Positions 22,591 through 33,571 of a DNA stretch of 64,000 nucleotides are shown in pieces (the first letter of the stretch is position 1; each line of letters begins with the position of its first letter). The DNA lies in the NCBI GenBank assembly GCA_951394405.1, contig OX596342.1:1984001-2048000 (forward strand). The letters run 5' to 3'. The DNA comes from Coprinellus micaceus. Taxonomy: Eukaryota > Basidiomycota > Agaricomycetes > Agaricales > Psathyrellaceae. A program made the translations under genes and the position numbers. Under the pieces are notes generated by a model that made no database searches, was not told where the DNA came from, and saw only the letters and a list, made by a program, of their open reading frames with translations.

Positions 22591-24245
22591 ACCTGGACAT
22601 TTTACGCCATCAAGGCCGCCTTTGTCACTGGCTATCGTATGCCGGGCTAAATACCAGACCGCGTCGTGTCGGCGAGTGAACACTGAAGGGTTGCAAGAAA
22701 AATGGACGAGTTGGTTCGAACCGCTAACTGATGGTTTTTCCCCGCAGGGGTTTTTGACGCACCCAGCTCTGGCCTTTGGATTTTGTTTTGGTTAATACGT
22801 TTGCAGACCGCTAGCGCTTCGTGGACTGCTGTTCACATCTGAAATGTGGCAATGCACATAGCTTATACTTATTGTATCTAATATCCTCTCTCACGACGCT
22901 CAGTCTATCATACCTTCGTTACACGTTTTCATGCCTATTTCACGAGAGGCTCTAGCAAAGCCGTTTGCGATCAATGTTCACACGGTGCTGCTCAACACCT
23001 TTCAACACTCCATACACTGGAACTTTGAAGCCTCCTCAGGTCACCGACGCCAATCGTCTTGCTGCCGCTCCATTAGGGCCGCCCGAGTATTAAACTGCCC
23101 CACCACATCGCAACTGGCCCGCCTCGGCATCCGAGAGCAATCTCAGCGGGACCCAGTTTCTGGCGGGCCTTCGGAGGAAAGGTTAACACGAGATCGTTTC
23201 CGCGGCCCCGTTTCCCAACCGAGTGAAGACACCGCGATGAGCAAGGTGCAGACGTTTATGAGCCTGATGGTGGGCTCGCTCACCACGGGCGAAGGGTCGT
23301 GTCACACCAGGACGTGCCCCAGCTGGCGATATAGGTCCAACTGCCAGCGCGCTGGACCACCCTCGCTCGTTGCGGCAGGACAGGATGCCGACAAACAGAT
23401 CTCCGAGTGAAATTTGAAGGCTCGTTGAGGGTTTTAATTTCTTTTGGGTTTGGGTTTGAGCGTCGAGATGGGTGGTTTGGGTGCCTAAAGACGTCAGTAT
23501 GGTCAAAATTGGGTCGAAGCTCGAGGTGACCGTACTCAGAAAACGGAAGTTGGGTCAGCGCCGGCAAATGCCGAGCTCGAGGCACGGCGTTTGCCGCATC
23601 TCTTTCGTTCGGTTCTTACCTTCTCACCACGACAACGTTCTGCTCCCCTCGTTCACAATACCTCTCTACCACCCGCTTCAGGTGCCTATTTCTTTCATAT
23701 CTTCGTTCGTCACGGTGGCTTGAGATAGATCCATTCATTGGGAGGACGAAGACATCGGAGCCGAGTTGGGCGGCTGCTTCAAGGGGCTGGAGGCCCCGTG
23801 GACTTGATGAAGCGCTAAGCGCCCAGGCGACATCGCACAGTGCGAGGATTCCAAGACCCAGCTACCCAAGAGGAAGATTATATGACCCATGGGCGGTGTG
23901 TTGGGCTGCCTGTACTGGGCGCAAGTATTGAATATCTTTGCCATAGGCCCTCACTTGTCGCTCGATTGGCATGAGCGCTTAAGGCCACATGTTGGCCACG
24001 TTCTATGACGTAATCCATTCACTAATATACCTTGCCTCGAGTCTTCAGCGGTGCGCAGCCCCAATTTCACGATATATGGTGTGGTTTGGGGGTCGATAGG
24101 CCCCAGAACGCTGTCCCCGAGTGTCTGTCACCTGGAGGTCCTCATTCCGCCCCATCGTGAAACTGGTGGTACGTCTCAAACCCATCCTCGATGCCCTGGT
24201 ATCCTGATACTCAACCTACCCAGACTCGGACGCGTTCACAAAGAT
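22591..24245. other. Intergenic stretch between lipases C and D
   Basis: About 1.65 kb. A 22931-23410 plus frame and overlapping minus frames (23183-23585) look partly protein-like, but no domain or splice chain could be fixed. 23700-24080 again resembles the lipase upstream unit, with a degenerate GATATATGG TATA-like site near 24071. Confidence 0.4.
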
Positions 24246-25279
24246 ATGGCTTACTACCACAAGCCTCTCGATTGTCCGGTCATCCTTCTGCGAGGGTGGG
24301 GAACGAAGACCTGCGAACCTGGCCACCGCACGTGGCACGGTATCGAAGCGTATCTAACCAGGGCAGGCATCCCTTATGTCGTACCATACTACCATAGGTT
24401 TGGGAGCATTGAAGAGCGGGCACAATCCGTCATCGAGCAGATAGGGCGGCTGTACCCTCAGTGGCGAGTCCATCTCGTCGGACACTCCATGGTGTGCCGC
24501 TTTCCTACATCCAAGGTGCATGGTTATTGACTATGGGACGACATGTAAGGGAGGGCTCGTGGCGCGTGCCATTGCTGCCCGCTGCAACCTACCGTTCAAA
24601 GTCCTCACTGTCACCACATTCGTACGACCTATTATCACTTGTGGAAATGATGCATGATTTCTTTCACAGGTGAGTCCTCACCGTGGCCTCAAATATATCG
24701 CCAAACCTCCTGGAATGGATGGGGACGGTAGTAAGTGAACACTCATAAATGCCCTCTTCCTGCGCTCAAGTACCGCTGGCGTTGACCTCGGTCGCTTCTA
24801 GAGCTCGCCGCCCTCATTCGCGAGGTTTTCGGGTCGGACTTTGGAGGGGTCTGCAACGTAACCCCAGACTCCATGGAAAGGTTCAATCAGACGACCCCGA
24901 ATAACCCAATGGTAAGATACTTCAGCTGGGCAGGCCACCTTAGGTTCTACCAAGTCAAATATGCGTGAGTACCTTCTGAAGACGTCTCGTACTGTATTTC
25001 GACACTCACAGCGGTATAACTTTAACCTGAAAAGCGCACTGTTGGCCGTCGTCAGCCAATTTTATCGACACAGTGACGGCGTAGTCGGTGTGGAGAGCGC
25101 GGCGTGGGGACCGGATTTGGGGTCTGGAGCTCATCTCGGAACGGTCGAGGGCTTGTCGCAGTAGGTAGCTCCTTTTAATGCCCAAAGGTGGCCAACTGAT
25201 ATCCCTTTGCAGCTCAAAAATTGTTTCTGCCGACCTCTTCGTGAAATCATTACCTTATTTGCGACAAGCAGAGCTATAA
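24246..25279 (+). CDS. TGL2-like lipase D
   Basis: Six exons give 244 residues: 24246-24491, 24550-24621, 24670-24730, 24802-24964, 25035-25160 and 25213-25279. LRGW, GHSM | GGLVARA and SDGVVGVESA are kept, and the catalytic His is formed across intron 5. Exon 5 is 18 nt longer than in A and B, adding six residues after the TWG-like position (DLGSGA type). The Gly of GSPH is Val here (VSPHRG), and exon 6 stops 25 codons early. The triad is complete, so activity is possible, but the family may be drifting here. Exon 2 is exactly 72 nt, as in the other copies. Confidence 0.75.
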
Positions 25280-26654
25280 CGCTGGGAGCTGAGCTCTCGT
25301 TGGGTATACGAGCTTTCGATCTCGCCACGGCCAAAGTTCTCTTCGGGCATCGTGCTTGATATATATAAGGGGCCGGGGCACGGGTACGGTGCACGGACGC
25401 CTGCGTGGTTGGTCGGACCAGCCAAAAGAAGTTTAGTGCTGAGCACCGCGAGTTTGGCTATTATTTGGGGAGGGTGATCCATATAGGTATACGAGGGTGT
25501 TCCGGCTGTTGCAGTCGATTGTGCGTTACGAGAAATACTTGGCCTATGGTGTTCCAGTTCCTGGCCTGGTCACCAGGAACTATTGCTATGCGATTCTTAT
25601 TTACCTACTAGGTATTATGCTTAGAGGTTCTCTTATTGCCGTTCTACGAGACCTTTATTTATGCGCTCTTGGTTGCAGTATTGACTGAAACTCAAACCAG
25701 ATCCCAGGCGCCGAGCTAAGGCCTACAATTTCAACTGTTGTACATCGTCCCCTTACCGAAACACTGCCTGACAGGTTTCTCGCTCTCCGCGCTGAGAGGA
25801 CTGGGGCAGTCAAGCTATTTTGTGATGCCTACCTACGTATCCCGGACCACACCATACAAGTTATGCGGCCACTTGGGAGTCATAGGTGACGGTCGGGCGC
25901 CTATTCGCAGTAGTGTATTACGGTACCCATGACCTGGATCAGGCCAACGGAGAATGCGTTTGACCCCGTAACTCTCAGGTCTCCTCCTTTTGCGTCCCTT
26001 CGAAGCCGCTCGGCGGATCGGCAAAAAGGGCGGAGAGGAAATTTGATTGGCACGCGAACAGGACTTGCGTAGAGTGACGCTAGCATCCACGTTGTTTACA
26101 CGCCCCTCGCATTTCGTGGCCATATCTCGACCCATCACAGTGACTTGTGTTATATGTACTAATAAGGGGTGCGAATGTACCGGAGCCGAGTTCGCCGGTG
26201 AATTTCTAGGGCCCGCAGGGCCGTGAGGCATTCCATATTGCGTGGATTCTGACGGATATAAGCGCCCAACAGGTGACCCACTATTCTATGGGCTCAAAAC
26301 AAATACTTGCGCGGGGGGGAGGCATGAGTGCTGGTAAAGAGTTCTATTCAAAAGCGTTGAAGAATAGACCTCTGCCTTCTGGTCGGGTTAGTGGCATGGG
26401 CGCTTAAACCCGCATGTTTACCAGCCCTATTTCATGACGGGATCAATATCTCTGATTCGCCGTGCCTTGAGGACAGGTCCGCAGCATCGAATTTGTGATA
26501 TATACCGTGTGGGCGAGGGTCTCGATGAAACCCCAGCACGCCACCAGGCCCCTCGTCAAAGGGGGGTTGTTACTCATCGCGAAGTGGCCCGTAAGTGGCG
26601 TCCCTCGAAGCGTCCCGCATGCTTGCTGATTCTCCAACGCCAGCGTTCGAAAAA
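25280..26654. other. Region between lipases D and E
   Basis: About 1.4 kb without a gene. GGGCGCCTATT (25895) marks a duplicated unit edge. A TATA-like GATATATACC lies at about 26498-26507, ahead of lipase E. Confidence 0.45.
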
Positions 26655-27817
26655 ATGGGTCACGATACCCTTGATCTTCCCATTGTCCTTCTGCGGGGAT
26701 GGGCAGCCAATGCCTCAGATCCCGAACATAACACCTGGAAGGCCGTTGAAGAGCATCTAACCCAAAAAGGAATCCCTTTCATCGTACCGTACTACCATCG
26801 ATTCGCGAGTATTGAAGAGCGGGCGAATTTCGCCATTGGTTTCATTGGCAGAGCTTACCCCTCGAAGCAAGTCCACCTCATAGGGCACTCCTTGGTACGT
26901 GTCCTCCCTACGCTTATGGCACGCACCCGTTGACATGGGGAGTAAGGGAGGACTCGTGGCTCGCGCCATCGCAGGACGTGATGATCTACCGTTCAAAGTC
27001 CTCACGGTCACCACACTCGTAAGGCTTATTCCTCGTCGCAAAATGAGGTCTAATATGCTCCTTAGGGAAGTCCGAACCGTGGTCTCAAATATATCGTCCC
27101 CATCCATACCAAGGGCGGAAGCGGCAGTAAGTGCACTGAAGCATATCCAGCGCCACCCACAAAATAACGCATGCATTGATCACACGAAGAACTGGCCACG
27201 GCCATTCGTCGAGTTTTCGGAACTGATTTTGGAGCACTATTCGATCTCTCGCACAGTTCTATGGAGTCCTTTAACGCAAGGACTCAGAACAATCCAGCTG
27301 TGAAGTACTTCAGCTGGGCGGGCCACATTCATCGGTCTGCGTTGGCGGTGACGCCGGAATTCATGTGAGTGGATTTTAATGTTCGCGTGGACCTGGATTG
27401 CATTGAAGGCCACGCATTACTGTGATATTACTAGCCCCCTTTTCCTCTTCGTCACATCGGCCTACAAAGATAGCGATGGCATAGTCGGTATAGAGAGTGC
27501 AAGGTGGGATGAAGACTTGGGTCCAGGAACTCATCTCGGGACTGAGAAACTATCGCAGTATGTGCATCCTACCTATTGCTAACCATTGTCTCCTGATATC
27601 CTAACACAGCTCGACCATTGTTTCTGTGGATCTGGTCAGTAGGACACTTCCGCATCTGCGAGCTGTCGAGCTTGAACCCTTGCCGTTCGCCGAGAAGGTC
27701 AAAGATTTCGTGGCTGCACTTCCATTTGGACATCGTCAAGGCGTAGCCCCCAACGGGTTCATCGCACAAAGCCTAAGGGGTTCAGTGGTGAAGACGGCGG
27801 GTCTGGGTATGGCCTGA
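26655..27817 (+). CDS. TGL2-like lipase E
   Basis: Six exons give 292 residues: 26655-26894, 26947-27018, 27066-27126, 27190-27364, 27435-27557 and 27610-27817. The lipase box is GHSLG (Leu for Met), split by intron 1. GSPN replaces GSPH; the Asp in SDGIVGIESA and the His spliced across intron 5 (LSHSTIV) are present. Exon 4 is 12 nt longer than in B and D, and the C-terminus carries about 20 extra residues relative to A and B. It is the most diverged intact member. Role as for the other copies: a predicted intracellular acylglycerol lipase. Confidence 0.8.
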
Positions 27818-28348
27818 GGAGTGAAAATACGCGGATATATGAGGCATGCTCTAGTGGTCAGCTCGACCACGCGCCATTGGAAAGTTCTCATACGAGGCTA
27901 ACCCATTCTTGGTCTGGTTACCAGGGTGCTGAACGGTTTCGAGTTCATTGTCACATAATTTTTATGCACACATTACGCTATATACCACCATCTATGCAAC
28001 AGTTCTATGACACTTTCTTTTTAACCTTCGTTAACCGTTAACCCCCTGTGCCTAGTATCAAAACTCGACCCTGATCCCGGGCGCCTATTCTGGAGTGGCT
28101 TATAAATACGATTATGATGGTCAAATACCGTGGGTTTTCGAGCCCAGAGCACTACAGACTTCCCATTTTCTACGCGGGTAGATATATCTAGAACATTGCG
28201 AATCGCCCATGCAGTGAGGTTACTATACTGAAGAGAGGGTGGGGTCCATGAGCGCCCACGACCCGTGATCGTGGAATCATATTGATGAGCAGTGCAGCCG
28301 CTGCCCGCGTCGGTCCAGCGTTCACCTTCATTAGCATCCACCATCACC
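27818..28348. other. Intergenic region with a vestigial lipase-unit edge
   Basis: GGGCGCCTATT at 28079-28089, followed by degenerate upstream-unit-like sequence, but no lipase follows; ULA1 begins instead. No other feature seen. Confidence 0.45.
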
Positions 28349-30186
28349 ATGTCCGCAGGAACCGAGTCACAAAGTATAGAATCTGCTACGACCACCATCG
28401 AGCAAGTAACCCCCCACTCTTGAGCTCCAAATCCTAACCAATCCTTAGATCAGCACCGGATCAGAAGACGCGTAGGTATGACCGTCAGCTTCGCCTCTGG
28501 GCCAAGTCAGGGCAAGCCGCCCTCGAATCAGCGCACATCCTTGTCTTGAGCTCATCGTCGACATCGGCATCTATCCTGAAGAACCTAGTCCTCCCGGGGG
28601 TTGGTCAATTCACCATCCTCGATCGAACAATCACAGAGCCCAAGGATGCGGGGAACAACTTCTTCCTCGAAGGGCAGAAGAGCATTGGGAAGCCACGGGC
28701 AGAAGAGGTGACGAGGCTCCTGCTGGAGCTGAATGATGGGGTGCAAGGACACGCGGTTGTGAACAGGGACGTGCAGGAGGTGTTGGCCAGCTCGGACGGT
28801 GCAGAGTGGCTGAAGGGATTCACCCTGATCATCGCGCACAACGTCGAGAAGGACGCGTTGGAGAAGCTTTCGGACTTGCTGTGGGCAGATGTGAAGAGCC
28901 CACCGCTCGTCGTCATCCGATCGGCTGGGTTCCTGGCAGAGATCTTCATCCAGTTCCATGAACACGCAGGTGAGTGTGCCTTAACAGCTATTGCCCTTCC
29001 ATTGGCTATAACAATGGACCTAGTCATCGATTCGCACATCGACACCTCCCCTTCCCTCCGCATCGACAAGCCTTTCCCTACCCTCCTCAAATACGCCACG
29101 TCCCTCGATTTCGAGAACATGGACGTCACCGATCACGGCCACGTTCCCTACGTCTACATCCTCGTGCGCGTGCTTGAGGAGTGGAAAGCCTCACACGGCG
29201 GCAACCCACCACGTACGACCGACGAGAGGAAGGAGTTCAAGGCAATTATTGGGAAGATGCGCAAGAAGAGCGACGAAGAGAACTTCGAGGAGGCGGAGGG
29301 GCAAGCGTATAAGTGCTGGTTGAGTACGGTTGTGCCGGGGGATATCAAATCATTGTTCACTGCTGATGCTACGGCGTCCCCACCGCATACGAAGCCATTC
29401 CGGTACTTGCTGAAGGCCCTGGAGATCTTCACGACGACAGTAGAGCCGCATGCGCTGCCGCTGAGTGCGACGCTACCCGATATGAAGGCGGACACGAAGC
29501 AGTATGTTGGCATCCAAAGGTTGTACAAGGACAGGGCGTCGGAGGAGAAGGGCATCTTCAAAGGTATCTTGGCGAAGGTGCTCAAGGACCAGGGCGAGGA
29601 CGCCAGCCTCATTGACGACGAAACAGTCGACGCGTTTGTGAAGAATGCACACATACTTAGGCTCTCGAAGGGCAAGAAGTGGGGCTGGATCGACGCAGAT
29701 AAGGCTGCATTGTGTATGGGTTCCCCAATCTCACTTTCCGACAATACAGCTTACGAATCCTTGCAGCTGAACACGCGCAGATATCCTCTAAACAACTCGG
29801 CATCCACCTCGCCCTCTCTGCCCTCTCCTCCCTCCAGGCCAAGCACGTTCAAAGCCAATCACAGTCAGAGTTCGCACCTACCCTCGAGGATCTGACAGCT
29901 GCAGCGCAAGCCCTGCTACCCGAGGGTGTCGAGCTACAGGACGAGGATCTGAACAACGCTGTTGGCGAGCTGTGCGTCGCGCTTTACTAGTATTCCTCTC
30001 CGAGATAATCCATTGACCACTTGGCTCCGTAGTGCCCGCGCACCCACGGCCGACCTGCCCAACACTGCGGCCCTTCTTGGGGGTGTCGTCGCGCAGGAGG
30101 TCATCAAGATGATAACGAAGCAATACGTCCCTGTGGAGGGGTTCTGCACGATTGACCTGGTGGAGACATGGACCGGGGTGCTCTAA
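28349..30186 (+). CDS. ULA1: NEDD8-activating enzyme E1 regulatory subunit (ULA1/APPBP1)
   Basis: Five exons join in frame to 536 residues, the family's usual size: 28349-28405, 28465-28969, 29024-29713, 29767-29971 and 30033-30186. Hallmarks are YDRQLRLWAKSGQ, ILKNLVLPGVGQFTI and DAGNNFFLE near the N-terminus. The C-terminus has RAPTADLPNTAALLGG, VAQEVIKMITKQYVP and the final DLVETWTGVL. It forms a heterodimer with UBA3 that adenylates NEDD8/RUB1 and passes it to UBC12, activating cullin-RING ligases. The subunit lacks the catalytic Cys, as expected. The first acceptor (28464) was chosen because it keeps phase 0 and produces KTRRYDRQLRLW. It borders the lipase array and converges with NLR-3. 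Confidence 0.93.
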
Positions 30187-30787
30187 GCCTCTCCCTACTG
30201 TGGATAGGATGCTGCTAGCCAGGGAGACGACGGGACTGGGCCGTGTAGAAACAGACAACTGCGGCCTTTGTACGTATATTGTTCATGAGGTGAAAGCCGC
30301 TGGGTAGAGTGGAGCGCAGGACTTAGGCATTGTGTAAATATTCTGACTAAACTTGTTACCCGCCCCTTCCGAAAGCAGTTCCCCCCATAATAGTGAGACC
30401 ACGGGCAGGACAAGTGTTGTCCTCGATCGAGGATTTCCAAACTGTCAATATCAGTGTGTTGGCGTGGATGCCCACATGCCTTGCCACTCGTGGGTTGAGC
30501 TCCCTGCTTTGCGAGACTTGAGGAGCGGCAAGGTCCCAGCGTCGTCAGCAAAGGGCATACCCAATATGCACAGCAACAGCGATAGGTTCACCTCCCCAGT
30601 TAACGTAGATTTAGACACTGACTCCTATCGGTCGCTTGTGTGGCTTCATTTAGGCGCCCGTGCTCCGAAATCATCCATCACTGTTATTCAACCGCTTGAA
30701 ACAGGACAACCCGCACATCAGCTGTATTGTACCGGAGTGCAGTGTCTGTGATCTCTACAACGTTAAACACTAGTCACGACATCGTTC
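30187..30787. other. Intergenic region between convergent ULA1 and NLR-3
   Basis: About 600 bp with no supported gene; it must hold both 3' ends. Confidence 0.5.
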
Positions 30788-33418
30788 CTACTTTTGATCT
30801 AGCCGACGACAATGCCTAGAGAATTCCTCGAAGATATCGTCTGTATACAAGTTGAGGCAAGTTACTACTCTCCAATGATCCTGATGAGAGTAACAAGGGA
30901 GAGTACCAATGCAAATGAGCATCCCATCGTAGACATGAATGACAACATGGGTGGCATTGTTTTGTCCCTCCGGCTGGGTGGCAAGGCGCTCTAACTCGAT
31001 AAAAACCTGTGATAATCGGCGAGAGATGAGACTCAGGTGTTTAGTCCCTGTCTAATGATGAGAGGCTTACGCTCAGCATATCTAGCACAGTCAGCCCATC
31101 TTCTTTCTACGAAAAGGCAAGCGCACGTCAGCGAGCCTTTCTCCTCGGGATCGGAAATAATACTCACGTAAAGAGTACAGTAATCTGAGACATTCGCAGC
31201 CATCGTGGCTGTCGGATTCAATATCCCTGGCCACTGAAAATCATTTAGTACCCATCGCCCGCACGTGCAACAGGTGCAAAGATCCTCACAGTAGCGTTCA
31301 TTTTCTCCGCCAGATCTCGTGGGTTTCTGTCCTGAGACAGGCCTTCTGCTTGCGGTGGCCGTAAGTGAGGCGGCTCGAAGGGGTAGCTTATTTGGTCTGG
31401 TCGGTATGTGGTCTGAAAAGAGGTCCAAAGGTCGTGCCGACAATTGGCGTCGTCCAGATTAGCTTGGGAAATGCTTCTGAGGTGGTGGACAATATATCCT
31501 TTGACAAACTCGGCAAGGACAGAGTTTTTGGGAGGGAAGGATACGATGGACCTCACCTTGTGCATGATCAAGCACTTGAGCAAGGATGGGTCGGTTCCTG
31601 TTGGGTCGGCTGAGTTGAGGAACCGGACAATGGTACGAGTAACGTCCAATGCCATGCGGCAGTGCGACGGTCCCAGGGTGGTTGCAAACCAACGATAGTA
31701 ATACTCAGCATACGTCCATGCGGTCGTTTGAGCCAGCGCACCGAATAGGACAATCGCGAGTCTGAGCGAGAGGGTGTCGCCTTCGCCCAGTCCGGCATCC
31801 ATAAGAAGGTCGGTGCAGTGCGCAAGGGCGTCGGGGCCAGTAAACGCATCGTTCCAATGAGAGGACCAGTAGTGCATGGCGTATGGAAAGGTGCTCCTCC
31901 CCGACGTGTCATTTGCCGTGAAACGAAGGTGAAGGCACCTGCGGGCTAAGAGCTTCCGATGCTCCAGCCGCACGGCCACGGGGAAGACCGAGTGAGAACG
32001 GCTCTCGTCTTTGATAAAGTCGCGGAGCGAAGTGTGGAAGAGGGTAACACGCGTCTCGTCATCGCCAGGGACATGAACAACGGACTGGAGTGGGATGAGA
32101 ACGTTGACGACATCGAACGTTGGGATGTCGAGAAGTCGCGCCAGGCCGGATATCGACAGCGGTTCCTGGAGGCGGGAAAGGGTCAAAATGACGTTCTGGA
32201 AGTGTGGGATATGTTGAGACTGTTGGAGGATATCCTCGTAAAGGCCATCGAGCCCCGGGTTCATGTTCAGAGCGAGCTTGAAGCGCTCCATCGGCGTGCG
32301 CCCATCATCCCTCTTCGACTCCATCCCAAGAATGAAATTCAGAAGTGTCCTGATGAAGATGAAGGAGCCTTTGGCATGTCGTATCAACGATTTGGCCTCG
32401 TCATCGGAGGGCCATTTCCCGTATGAACGGATGACACGATTCCGGGTCGCCGCAACCGTAAAGGTGTGCCGCACTAGGGTGGCGATGTCGTTGTCAGAGT
32501 GGTGGTCGCGGAGGTTGAGGACGTGGACTTGGTTCGTCTCGATACGCTCTCTGATGTGCTCTTCAATCCGGCTGGAAATGAAGAAACGGAGGGGGAAATC
32601 TGGATTCTGGTCGAACACACTCAACACGTGATCAATGAACTCTGCGACCTCCTCGCGGTCTTCGCATTCGTCAACGCCATCGAGAAGAATGAGATACGGT
32701 CGCTTGGCACTATTCCCTAATCCAGCCCGAAGTGGGTGGTAGATCAGCCGCTCGAATTGCGTCTCGATCGATGCGTCTTGCAGAGCGAATGGTCTGCTCA
32801 ACGCATCCCTGATGTGAGGTACCGTGGCGGGGACCCCCTCCGCCATCCGGCATGCCAGAGTATCAGCGAGCCGCGCAGTCCTGCTCCTATCCCCCATGCC
32901 CCGGAAGAAGATGCTCGCGGCTAGTAGCCCTTCCTCCTCGGCCTCCTTCGCCACGATCTGGGCAATGGCCGACTTCCCGCACCCCACGGGACCGCAGAGC
33001 CAGATGACATGCTTTTCGCTGGGCGGGTTGAGATGGTAGTACCCATAATCGTCCCTCCATCCACGTTCAGTACCCTCTAGGTTGGATGGTGGTTCGTGAA
33101 GTTCGGATTTGACCCAAGTCATTACCCTGTTCAGCAGCTGCGTTCTCGTCCCGGGGAGGCAAGTGGAATCGGGGGGAGACCTCTTGGTATTGCGTGTATG
33201 GGATGCGCCTGGGACGGGTGAGAGTAGCCTGTGGATTTCCGCAACTTCAAGTTCAAAGTGTCAATCGATGGCAGTCGACCCAGGAGGCAATGCGACTTGC
33301 ACTAACCATTGGGCTTAGGGGAGGAGGGACTCGTCACCGATATGTATTGGTGTTCGATATTGAAGCGATGGGCGCCACTAAATAATTCAATGGGAGGAGA
33401 AGTCGCCCTATCGCTCAT
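30788..33418 (-). CDS. NACHT-domain NLR-like protein (NLR-3)
   Basis: Five exons give 795 residues: 33418-33307, 33244-31290, 31233-31168, 31106-31071 and 31006-30788. It is the close inverted paralogue of NLR-1. It shares the N-terminal FSGAHRFNIEHQYIS motif, SHTR/CLPGTR linker, Walker A GPVGCGKS, Walker B LILLDGVDECED and the KEDGLTVLDM mini-exon. The last exon encodes HVVIHVYDG and ends LYTDDIFEEF near the C-terminus, as in NLR-1. One Phe is lost from the FFFFRG stretch (IFFRG). All introns keep the NLR-1 positions and phases. No repeats of WD40/ANK/TPR type. Predicted STAND ATPase in non-self recognition. It lies head to head with the intact F-box gene across about 150 bp. Confidence 0.87.
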
Positions 33419-33571
33419 GGTCGGCGTCGCTGGAAAGGATGGTGTGTGTGTGTGTGTGTGTGTGGTGGTTCGGCGATAAGCGCCGTCGGAGCATAGAAGT
33501 GTTGATCGAGGTTTCCCACGGCGAGCCAGAGGCCTTCAAGTTCTTCTGGTATCGTCCCCTGCGGCCACCAA
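33419..33571. promoter_or_regulatory. Bidirectional upstream region with a (GT)n tract
   Basis: The short interval between the NLR-3 start and the F-box reading frame holds a (TG)n run of about 20 bp (33443-33463). It resembles 4013-4139, but the GT expansion is absent there. Regulatory sites for both genes must lie here or within transcribed sequence. Confidence 0.5.

Noticed and set aside
22931..23585. Overlapping plus and minus frames that look partly protein-like
   Set aside because: No domain, start context or splice chain could be fixed on either strand, and the region lies in duplicated lipase flank; kept as intergenic.
28585..29744. Long minus-strand frames opposite ULA1
   Set aside because: They are antisense shadows of a well-supported gene with high third-position GC.
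31959..32720. Plus-strand frames opposite NLR-3
   Set aside because: They mirror the NACHT coding strand; comparable antisense frames appear opposite every NLR copy.
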